Below the pieces are notes generated by a model. It searched no databases. It saw nothing but the letters and a program-made list of their open reading frames with translations, and was not told the origin of the DNA. A stretch of DNA of 64,000 nucleotides from an uncultured Porphyromonadaceae bacterium. GTDB taxonomy: Bacteria > Bacteroidota > Bacteroidia > Bacteroidales > Muribaculaceae. Location: contig CAMNRO010000007.1 in assembly GCA_946553045.1 (NCBI GenBank), positions 1 through 64,000 of the forward strand. Direction: 5' to 3'. The translations under genes were made by a program, and so were the position numbers. Below are positions 13,007 through 21,008 of this stretch, piece by piece; positions within the stretch are counted from its first letter, which is position 1, and every line of letters begins with the position of its first letter.

Positions 13007-13030
13007 CGGCTTTTTTCAAGAAAAAAGCAC

Positions 13031-13038
13031 TAAATTTG
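13031..13038 (+). promoter_or_regulatory. -7 box of the EEP-family gene
   Basis: TAAATTTG lies about 30 nt ahead of the next gene, with T-rich sequence about 20 nt upstream. This suggests the secreted phosphodiesterase can be transcribed independently of the glp operon. Confidence 0.5.
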
Positions 13039-13063
13039 CACAAATCAAATTTGCTTTTAAGCT

Positions 13064-13984
13064 ATGAAGAATCATCGTTTTATTTTGTTTGCCGTTGTTT
13101 TGGCAGTGGCAATGGCGGCTTTCGGGCAGAAGGCGGCGTTCAATATCGCTACCTATAATATCCGGCAGATGAACGACGGAGATAATAAGGCCGGCAATGG
13201 CTGGAGTGTGCGTGCGCCGCACGTGGCAAAGCTTGTGCAGTTCCACGACTTCGACATATTCGGCACGCAGGAGGGATTCAAGGCTCAACTTGAGGACCTG
13301 AAAGGACTTTTGCCCGGCTATGATTATATCGGCGTCGGCCGCGACAACGGAGCCGACGAAGGCGAGCATTCGGCGATATTCTATGATACCAGCAAGTTTT
13401 CTGTGCTTGACCACGGCGATTTCTGGTTGTCGGAAACCCCCGACAGACCCGGTCTGGGCTGGGATGCCGTATGCGTTCGTATCTGCACCTGGGGACACTT
13501 CCGCCATAATGAAAGCGGCAAGGAATTTCTCTATTTCAACCTTCACATGGACCATGTCGGTAAAAAGGCCCGCGTAGAGAGTGCCAATCTTGTCAAGAAA
13601 CGTCTCACCGAGCTTGGTGCCACTCTGCCGATGTTCCTGTCGGGAGATTTTAATGTAGACCAGTTCTCGCCTTCGTATGCAACCATCATAGAGGGCGATC
13701 TGCTCGACGACTCGCACGATAGGGCAAAGATGGTCTATGAGACTACAGGCACATACAACGGCTATTCGGCTGAGAAATACACGAAGTCGCGTATCGACCA
13801 TATCTTCGTGTCGCCAAATGTCGACGTGCTGAAGTATGGTATTCTCACCGACACCTATCGCACGCCTGTCGAAGGCGAGGTAGGGCAGAAGGAAGCATTC
13901 GCTCCCGAAGAAATAGAGCTGACGAAATTCAAGGCCCGTACGCCGTCAGACCACTTCCCCGTAAAGATTTCGGTAGAAATTTAA
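13064..13984 (+). CDS. secreted endonuclease/exonuclease/phosphatase (EEP) family protein
   Basis: 306 residues with an N-terminal signal peptide (ending about AAFGQ), so exported. EEP-fold motifs are present in order: NIATYNIRQMN, GTQEGF (metal-binding Glu), LHMDHVG (catalytic His), SGDFNV (Asp/Asn pair), SRIDHIFVS and the final PSDHFPV (Asp-His). All catalytic residues appear intact. The family includes nucleases, sphingomyelinases and inositol-phosphate phosphatases, so the activity is a metal-dependent phosphodiesterase or phosphatase. Position right behind the glp/GH36 operon suggests that it frees phosphorylated compounds outside the inner membrane. Confidence 0.85.
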   Translation: MKNHRFILFAVVLAVAMAAFGQKAAFNIATYNIRQMNDGDNKAGNGWSVRAPHVAKLVQFHDFDIFGTQEGFKAQLEDLKGLLPGYDYIGVGRDNGADEGEHSAIFYDTSKFSVLDHGDFWLSETPDRPGLGWDAVCVRICTWGHFRHNESGKEFLYFNLHMDHVGKKARVESANLVKKRLTELGATLPMFLSGDFNVDQFSPSYATIIEGDLLDDSHDRAKMVYETTGTYNGYSAEKYTKSRIDHIFVSPNVDVLKYGILTDTYRTPVEGEVGQKEAFAPEEIELTKFKARTPSDHFPVKISVEI

Positions 13985-13988
13985 GGAG

Positions 13989-14067
13989 AGTTAGAAATTA
14001 GAAGTTAGGAGTTAGAAGTTTAGGCCACGAAAGCCAACTTCTAACTCCTAACTTCTAATTTCTAACT
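13989..14067. terminator. perfect 32-bp-stem palindrome between convergent genes
   Basis: Left arm 13989-14020 and right arm 14036-14067 are exact reverse complements, separated by a 15-nt loop. Each arm is built from 7-base units of the form TTAGRAR. It begins 4 nt after the EEP stop and ends 2 nt before the miaB stop, so it can act as a bidirectional terminator. It belongs to the 7-bp-period repeat class seen elsewhere in the window. Confidence 0.75.
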
Positions 14068-14069
14068 AT

Positions 14070-15389
<1,320 letters not shown>

Positions 15390-15395
15390 AAAATA

Positions 15396-15427
15396 TTTGT
15401 GCCTTTGCACAAGATTGACTATTTTTG
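15396..15427 (+). promoter_or_regulatory. promoter of the small membrane-protein gene
   Basis: TTTG at 15396-15399, a 20-nt spacer and TATTTTTG at 15420-15427. It is back-to-back with a minus-strand TAATTTTG box for miaB at 15430-15437, leaving only two bases between the two -7 elements. Confidence 0.6.
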
Positions 15428-15429
15428 TG

Positions 15430-15437
15430 CAAAATTA
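15430..15437 (-). promoter_or_regulatory. -7 box of miaB
   Basis: Minus-strand TAATTTTG about 40 nt ahead of the miaB ATG at 15389. It abuts the opposing promoter of the downstream gene. Confidence 0.5.
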
Positions 15438-15447
15438 CAAAAAAAGC

Positions 15448-15867
15448 GTGGAATCGAGTTCTCTTTCCATCATAGTTCCCATAGCGGTGGGCGTTATAAT
15501 TTTCTTAATCGAGAAAGCGAGCGAGAAAAAGAACGCCTCTGCGTCTGCGAAACGGCCTTCTGCCGGGCGCAGGCCTGTGATGGTTGTGACTCCTCAGGAC
15601 GAAGAGGATTCGCGTCGAGCGGAGGCCGCCCGGCATGCCGCGCTCTCGCGCCGCCGCAACGCTGCCCGCGCGGCTGAAGAAGCTATGGCGGCTCTTAAGG
15701 CCGACAAGGCACCTGTAGCGCCCTCGCTTCCCGAAGAAGGAGTGCGTGTGACATCCGATAAGCCGGTGAAAGAGCCTGCTGTAAGAACCGGGACGGTTCC
15801 GCCCGTGCCCGGAGGCGATTTGCGCAAGGCTATAATCTGGAGCGAGATACTGAAACGGAAATTCTGA
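15448..15867 (+). CDS. small single-pass membrane protein of unknown function
   Basis: Not recognised as a named family. From the GTG at 15448 it is 139 residues: a short N-terminus, one hydrophobic helix (SIIVPIAVGVIIFLI), then a charged Ala/Arg/Glu-rich segment likely to form a helix or be disordered, a Pro-rich stretch and a basic C-terminus ending EILKRKF. The frame is open back to an ATG at 15373, but that start lies inside miaB and upstream of the promoter at 15396-15427, so I prefer the GTG, which follows the -7 box by about 20 nt. It is followed 44 bp later by the CoA-transferase gene. Confidence 0.6.
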   Translation: MESSSLSIIVPIAVGVIIFLIEKASEKKNASASAKRPSAGRRPVMVVTPQDEEDSRRAEAARHAALSRRRNAARAAEEAMAALKADKAPVAPSLPEEGVRVTSDKPVKEPAVRTGTVPPVPGGDLRKAIIWSEILKRKF

Positions 15868-15911
15868 CCTTATTTATATCAAAAAAATACTAATCCTTAC
15901 CGCATAAAGCA

Positions 15912-17402
15912 ATGGCATTTAATTTCATTACAGCTCAGGAAGCTGCCGAAATGATTCATAACGGTGCAACCATCGGCCTTTCGGGCTTTACAGCACCCGG
16001 CACTCCCAAAGCCATCACAGAGGCCCTTGCCGAGAAAGCCGTGCGCGAGCACGAAGCCGGCAAGCCGTTCAAAGTAAACATGTTTACAGGCGCTTCTACC
16101 AGCGACCATGTAGACGGCGTTCTTTCGCGTGCCAACGCATACAATATGCGCGCACCCTACCAGAATGTGCCCGACCTCCGCAAGCGCATCAACTCCCACG
16201 ATTGCCACTACAATGACCGTCACCTTTCGGAAATGGCTCAGGAAATGCGTTATGGCACATACGGCGAAGTCGACTTCGCCATCATCGAGGCCGCCGACAT
16301 CTCCGACTCCGGCGAAATCGTGCTCGGCTGCGGTGTCGGCAATGTGCCCACCTATGCCGCCATGGCAAAGAAAATCTTCATCGAGCTGAATGCCAAGCTG
16401 CCCAAGGCCCTGCTCGGCATGCACGATGTGTATATGCCTCTCGACCCTCCCTACCGTCGCGAAATACCTATCTACGCCGCCAACGACCGCGTCGGCTCGC
16501 CGGTGCTGAAGGTTGATCCGGCCAAGATTGTAGGTATTGTCCGTACCGACTCCTACGACTGCGTGAAGCCCTTCACCGCTCCCGACGAGGTTTCGACTCT
16601 CATCGGCAAGAACGTTGTCCGCTTCCTCGTGGGCGAATACAAGGCCGGCCGTCTTCCCAAGGAATTCCTTCCCCTCCAGTCGGGTGTGGGTAACGTGGCA
16701 AATGCCGTGCTCTACGACCTCGGCGAAAGCAAGGAACTGCCTAACTTCATGATGTACACCGAAGTTATTCAGGACGCCGTGCTTGAGCTCCTCAAGAAAG
16801 GCAAATGTACCTTCGCCAGCACATGCTCGATGACATTCTCCGACGAGACAGAGGCCAAGCTTTTCTCCGACATCAGCTTCTTCCACGACAAGATTCTGAT
16901 GCGTCCGGCCGAAATTTCGAACAATCCCGAGGTTATCCGCCGAATAGGCGTCATCGCCATGAACACCGCTCTCGAAGCCGATATTTTCGGCGCCGTGAAC
17001 TCCACACACGTGCTCGGCACAAAGATGATGAACGGTATCGGCGGCTCCGGCGACTTCACCCGCAACGCCTACCTCTCGATTTTCAGCTGCCCCTCAATCA
17101 CCAAGGGCGGCGCAATCAGCAACATCGTGCCTATGGTGGCTCATGCCGACCACAGCGAGCACTCGGTCGACATCATCGTCACCGACCAGGGTATCGCCGA
17201 CCTTCGCGGCAAAGACCCCGTGCAGCGTGCAAAGGAAATCATCAATAACTGCGCACACCCGATGTACCGCGAAGTCCTCACCGACTATCTCAACCGCGGC
17301 GCCGGCCAGACTCCGCACTCGCTCCGCGCTTCGTTCGCGCTCCACGAGGCGTTCACCGAAACCGGCGACATGCGCAATGCCGACCTCGGACGCTATTTCT
17401 GA
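15912..17402 (+). CDS. acetyl-CoA hydrolase/transferase family CoA-transferase (succinate/propionate/acetate type)
   Basis: A 496-residue cytoplasmic class I CoA-transferase. Hallmarks are the N-terminal GLSGFTAPGTPKA, the catalytic glutamate in YTEVIQDAV (near residue 285), GSGDFTRNAYLSIF and the C-terminal VTDQGIADLRGKDP. It resembles succinyl-CoA:acetate transferases (AarC/Cat1 group), which move CoA between succinate, propionate and acetate in the succinate-propionate fermentation of Bacteroidales. Exact donor and acceptor cannot be told from sequence. A terminator follows 24 bp after its stop. Confidence 0.88.
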   Translation: MAFNFITAQEAAEMIHNGATIGLSGFTAPGTPKAITEALAEKAVREHEAGKPFKVNMFTGASTSDHVDGVLSRANAYNMRAPYQNVPDLRKRINSHDCHYNDRHLSEMAQEMRYGTYGEVDFAIIEAADISDSGEIVLGCGVGNVPTYAAMAKKIFIELNAKLPKALLGMHDVYMPLDPPYRREIPIYAANDRVGSPVLKVDPAKIVGIVRTDSYDCVKPFTAPDEVSTLIGKNVVRFLVGEYKAGRLPKEFLPLQSGVGNVANAVLYDLGESKELPNFMMYTEVIQDAVLELLKKGKCTFASTCSMTFSDETEAKLFSDISFFHDKILMRPAEISNNPEVIRRIGVIAMNTALEADIFGAVNSTHVLGTKMMNGIGGSGDFTRNAYLSIFSCPSITKGGAISNIVPMVAHADHSEHSVDIIVTDQGIADLRGKDPVQRAKEIINNCAHPMYREVLTDYLNRGAGQTPHSLRASFALHEAFTETGDMRNADLGRYF

Positions 17403-17425
17403 TAACTCGATAACAGCATAGAAAC

Positions 17426-17466
17426 TCCCGCGGCACGCTTTTTTGCAATGCCGCGGGATTATTATA
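17426..17466 (+). terminator. intrinsic terminator after the CoA-transferase
   Basis: TCCCGCGGCA (17426-17435) pairs perfectly with TGCCGCGGGA (17449-17458) around a 13-nt loop, followed by an AT-rich tail. Confidence 0.75.
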
Positions 17467-17522
17467 TCCGAAACGGTCTGTGGATTGTTATATGTTTTTG
17501 TAGTTCACCGCACCTCGATTCT

Positions 17523-18869
17523 ATGAAACCGAATTTAGCAACAAGAATTTCCGATTTCTTCGTCAATTACTTTTCTCTCAACGGGCAGCTTGTCTCTCAG
17601 GAGCAGGCCGAGCAGAATATCCGCGACGGTGTTTCGTTCCGCGGCACAAGCATTCTTATCCTCATTCTGGCGATACTGATTGCGTCGCTGGGTCTTAACA
17701 CCAACTCGACGGCCGTGATAATCGGCGCCATGCTCATATCGCCGTTGATGGGACCTATAATCGGTGTGGGGCTCGGGGTCGGCATCCACGATTTCGAACT
17801 GATAAAACGCTGCGTGCGCAATCTCCTGATGGCGGCGGTGTTCTCGATAATCGCATCGACGCTGTTCTTCCTTATATCGCCTGTAAACGAGCAGCACAGC
17901 GAACTCCTTGCCCGCACCTCGCCGACAATCTACGATGTGTTCATCGGCTTTGTGGGCGGCGGCGCCGGAATCATTGCGCTCGGAAGCACGAACAAAGGCA
18001 ACGTGATACCCGGTGTGGCTATCGCTACGGCCCTCATGCCGCCTCTGTGCACCGCCGGCTACGGACTCGCCACATGGCAGCTAAATTACTTCTTCGGCGC
18101 CACATATCTCTTCATAATCAATTCGATATACATAGCCTTTGCCACATTTATCGGTGTCAAGCTGATGAAATACAAAGGTTTGCCGGCCGACAGCGGCCGT
18201 GCGCGCCGTGTGCGCCGAGTTGTATATACTCTTGCGGTGCTGACAATGCTGCCAAGCATATATCTGACATACAATATGCTGCGCGAGAGTCGGTTTACCA
18301 TGAACGCCGACCGTTTCATACAACATGAATGCGATTTTCCGGGCACTCAGGTACTTGGGCGCAAGGCATATATCGAACATGGGCAGAAACATCTTGTAAT
18401 CACCCTTATAGGGCGTGCGTTGCCGCCCGACTCGCTCCATCTGGCCCTGGCCGGACGGCTGAAATACTACGGGCTGGCCGGTACGGACCTCTCTCTGATA
18501 CAGGGTGGTGCCTATGAGGCCGACAATGACAAGCCAGCCGCCATAAGCGACATCTATGCCCTGACGCAGGCCACAATATCGCACCAGCAAAGCGTGATAG
18601 ACTCGCTTCAGGCCGTGCTGCGCATAGACCGCACATCGGCCATCGCCGCTCCCGAGATTTCGCCCGAGCTTAAAGTGCTATTCCCTAATATAAAGGATAT
18701 TGCCATCACTACAACGGTCTTCGCCAGCCCGGCTGAGCAGTCGGTCGATACGGCCAATGTGGCGTTGATCCGCACCCACGGGCGTTTCGACCGTGGCGAA
18801 CGCAAAAAACTTGCCGAGTATCTGGAAACACGTCTGAAACTCGGCAAAGTGGAAGTGGTGAGTCTGTAG
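17523..18869 (+). CDS. DUF389 membrane protein (TIGR00341-like)
   Basis: 448 residues from the ATG at 17523. The frame is open to 17448, but that region overlaps the terminator hairpin, so the later start is chosen. The N-terminal half has five to six membrane segments with the DUF389 signature TAVIIGAMLISPLMGPIIGVG, plus GNVIPGVAIATALMPPLCTAG. The C-terminal half, after about residue 250, is soluble and probably periplasmic or cytosolic, with a C-terminal segment resembling OmpA-like repeats only weakly. Function of DUF389 proteins is not established. It converges with the antiporter gene, with 3 bp between stops. Confidence 0.85.
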   Translation: MKPNLATRISDFFVNYFSLNGQLVSQEQAEQNIRDGVSFRGTSILILILAILIASLGLNTNSTAVIIGAMLISPLMGPIIGVGLGVGIHDFELIKRCVRNLLMAAVFSIIASTLFFLISPVNEQHSELLARTSPTIYDVFIGFVGGGAGIIALGSTNKGNVIPGVAIATALMPPLCTAGYGLATWQLNYFFGATYLFIINSIYIAFATFIGVKLMKYKGLPADSGRARRVRRVVYTLAVLTMLPSIYLTYNMLRESRFTMNADRFIQHECDFPGTQVLGRKAYIEHGQKHLVITLIGRALPPDSLHLALAGRLKYYGLAGTDLSLIQGGAYEADNDKPAAISDIYALTQATISHQQSVIDSLQAVLRIDRTSAIAAPEISPELKVLFPNIKDIAITTTVFASPAEQSVDTANVALIRTHGRFDRGERKKLAEYLETRLKLGKVEVVSL

Positions 18870-18897
18870 CCTCTAACTTCTGACTTGTAATTTATAG
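18870..18897. repeat. 7-bp-period repeat overlapping the NhaC stop codon
   Basis: Four imperfect 7-base units (CCTCTAA, CTTCTGA, CTTGTAA, TTTATAG). They supply the stop codon and last residues of the minus-strand antiporter gene. Confidence 0.6.
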
Positions 18898-20405
18898 CTG
18901 CCGTATGCCTGCTTGATTTTGAAACCGGTGAATGCCATGACGAGCGACATTACGGGCGACAGATAATTGAACACGCAGAATGGCAGATAGGTGAGGGTAG
19001 ACACCCCGAGCACCGTCGACTGGGTGACGCCGCATGAATTCCACGGGATAAGCACCGATGTCACCGACACGGAGTCTTCGAGAGTGCGGCTGAGCAGGCG
19101 CGGCTCCAGGCCGAAGCGGCGGTAGACATTGCGAAACATATTGCCGCCGATGATGAGCGACAGATACTGGTCGGCCGTGCAGCTGTTGATGAACAGACCG
19201 CCTCCGACAGTAGAGCCGACGATGGCAAAGCGGCTTTTGAGGCGCGCGGTGATTTTATGGGTGAGCACGCCGAGCATGCCTGTGCCTATCATTGCGGTGC
19301 CGAATGTCATGGCGCACAGCACAAGCGCTATCGTCGGCAGCATGCCCGTGATGCCTCCGGTGCCGACGAGGCTGTCGAAGGTCTCATGGCCGGTGTCGAA
19401 TGCGGTCTCGCTCCAGAGCAGCCGCAGCGTCATGCCCGCATAATCGGCAAATGACTCGCCTCCGGCAAGCATGGCCGTGATTCCCGGCTGGAATATGAAG
19501 ATACCGGCCAGACCGAGCATGGAGCTTATCAGAAGGGTGAGCAGAGTGTTGACGCGGAAGGCAATCAGAGTAAGAGTGATAGCCGGTATCACCAGAGTCC
19601 AGGGTGTGATGACAAATGTGCGGTTGATAAGCCCGAGCATGTCGCCTGCGCTCTCGGCCGGCGAGGCATCTATGCACAGCCCCGCTATGAGAAATGCCAG
19701 GAGAGCCAGCCCCATGGCCGGAATGGCCGTGAGCATGAGATAGCGTATGTGGTCGAACAGGTCTACGCCGCAGGCACTCGAGGCAACCACGGTAGTGTCG
19801 CTGAGCGGCGATACCTTGTCGCCGAAATAAGCGCCCGAGATGATTGCTCCGGCCACCCAGCCCGGGTGGAAGCCCATGACGGTGCCTATGCCCATGAAGG
19901 CCACGCCGATGGTGGCGATGGTGCTCCACGAACTGCCCGTGAGAACCGAAATGACGGCGCATACGGCGCAGGTGGTGACAAGGAAGAATGTCGGATTGAG
20001 TATTCTCATGCCGAAGTCGATGAGCGTGGGCACGACGCCGCTGAGCATCCATGTGGTCGAGACCATGGCTATGAACACAAGCATAGGCACAGCCGGAAGA
20101 ATCTGGCGTGCGCTGCGGCGGAAGCCGACGGTGAGACCGCGACGGCACAATGTGCCCGAAAAGGCACTGAGCGCTACGGCTATGATGGCCGAGGCCAGCA
20201 GGGCCCACGGGCTGAGATCTGAAATTGCGTCGGCTCCTATAAAAACAACCACACCGACCAACAAAACAAGAAGAGTAACTACCGGAAACGCCGAGAGGGC
20301 GAAAGATGGAGATTTAGCCACACTCGTGGCAAGAGAAAGGCTTTTCAATTCTTTGTAAGTAATATATGTGTCCGTTGTACGATAAATGGCTGTAAAGATA
20401 CGCAA
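18873..20405 (-). CDS. NhaC-family Na+/H+ antiporter
   Basis: 510 residues with about 11-12 membrane segments. The family core is clear: ATIGVAFMGIGTVMGFHPGW, GAYFGDKVSPLSDTT (the conserved substrate region) and the late GGNMFRNVYRR and VLIPWNSCG segments. It exchanges sodium (or in relatives malate/lactate) for protons at the inner membrane. The start at 20405 is the only ATG ahead of the first helix. Its last few codons come from 7-bp-period repeat DNA, so the C-terminal KLQVRS is probably not conserved. Confidence 0.88.
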   Translation of the reverse strand: MRIFTAIYRTTDTYITYKELKSLSLATSVAKSPSFALSAFPVVTLLVLLVGVVVFIGADAISDLSPWALLASAIIAVALSAFSGTLCRRGLTVGFRRSARQILPAVPMLVFIAMVSTTWMLSGVVPTLIDFGMRILNPTFFLVTTCAVCAVISVLTGSSWSTIATIGVAFMGIGTVMGFHPGWVAGAIISGAYFGDKVSPLSDTTVVASSACGVDLFDHIRYLMLTAIPAMGLALLAFLIAGLCIDASPAESAGDMLGLINRTFVITPWTLVIPAITLTLIAFRVNTLLTLLISSMLGLAGIFIFQPGITAMLAGGESFADYAGMTLRLLWSETAFDTGHETFDSLVGTGGITGMLPTIALVLCAMTFGTAMIGTGMLGVLTHKITARLKSRFAIVGSTVGGGLFINSCTADQYLSLIIGGNMFRNVYRRFGLEPRLLSRTLEDSVSVTSVLIPWNSCGVTQSTVLGVSTLTYLPFCVFNYLSPVMSLVMAFTGFKIKQAYGSYKLQVRS

Positions 20406-20552
20406 ATTGCGTCATGTCGGCGGTGTCTTGATTGCTAAATAATCGTAAAATGATTATTGTGCTGTTTTGCGGCCGGAGAGAGTATTTTCACCTGTCATTT
20501 AGAGGAATAATAGTAGAAGATTTTGGTTTTTAGGTCTTCTCTTTTGATTTTT

Positions 20553-20584
20553 TTTGGCCGCGAAAGTATTTTTAGCTAAATTTG
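20553..20584 (+). promoter_or_regulatory. promoter of the DUF4493 lipoprotein operon
   Basis: TTTG at 20553-20556, a 20-nt spacer and TAAATTTG at 20577-20584. No plus-strand gene lies between it and the lipoprotein start at 21009, implying a leader of roughly 415 nt that contains the whole palindromic element. Confidence 0.6.
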
Positions 20585-20649
20585 CCGTGATAAAGAGTCC
20601 GTAAATTTAGCATTTAATAAGATTGCGGATAACTTATGAGAGAATGTAC

Positions 20650-20990
20650 TAAGAGGTCGTTTAATAACATATGTGAAACCACAGGTTGGAGGATTTTTGC
20701 TTAAATTGCACATTATGAAGAGGGAACATAGCGGTTGCTATGAGACCGATGAGTGATGGGCAAGTTAACAAAAAGACGCCAGGACTGCACTAATGTTAAA
20801 AACGCCTCATTAAAATCTTCTTAAAAAACACTGTAAGCATGAAAACAAAGGCTTCGCCTCCAAAAATTCAGAGTGTCTTTATCTCTTCGACTCAGTCACA
20901 TAGCCACCGCTATGCTCCTTCGTCTCAGATATAAATCCATCTCAGACTTTTTGGCCTGCGTTTTCACATATGTTTTTAAACAATCTCTAA
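20650..20990. repeat. 341-bp element with terminal inverted repeats (MITE-like or structured leader)
   Basis: The outer 36 bases (20650-20685 and 20955-20990) are imperfect inverted repeats, about 80 per cent matching, sharing the core ACATATGTGAAA. Further in, CATAGCGGTTGCTATG (20727-20742) is mirrored by CATAGCCACCGCTATG (20899-20914). Each of these is itself a 6-bp hairpin, with loops GGTT and CACC. No transposase is encoded and no clear target duplication is seen. Confidence 0.6.
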
Positions 20991-21008
20991 TAATAAACCA
21001 ATAACATT

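Larger units (their letters stand above)
20406..21008. other. 603-bp non-coding gap holding a promoter and a palindromic element
   Basis: No credible open frame on either strand. The left part is AT-rich and should hold the antiporter's promoter, which I could not assign. A good plus-strand promoter is at 20553-20584 and the 341-bp inverted-repeat element at 20650-20990. I see no known riboswitch. Confidence 0.7.

Noticed and set aside
13012-13031. Hairpin GCTTTTTT-CAAG-AAAAAAGC as terminator of the glp operon
   Set aside because: The stem is almost entirely A-T pairs with no following T run, so it would be weak. It may just be AT-rich promoter DNA of the next gene.
20650-20990. Invertible (phase-variable) promoter segment
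   Set aside because: The terminal repeats are imperfect, the best promoter lies outside the segment, and no site-specific recombinase gene is present in the window.
20592-21008. Known riboswitch in the lipoprotein leader
   Set aside because: I could not match it to any riboswitch core I know (cobalamin, TPP, SAM, FMN and others); the structure is a simple extended palindrome.
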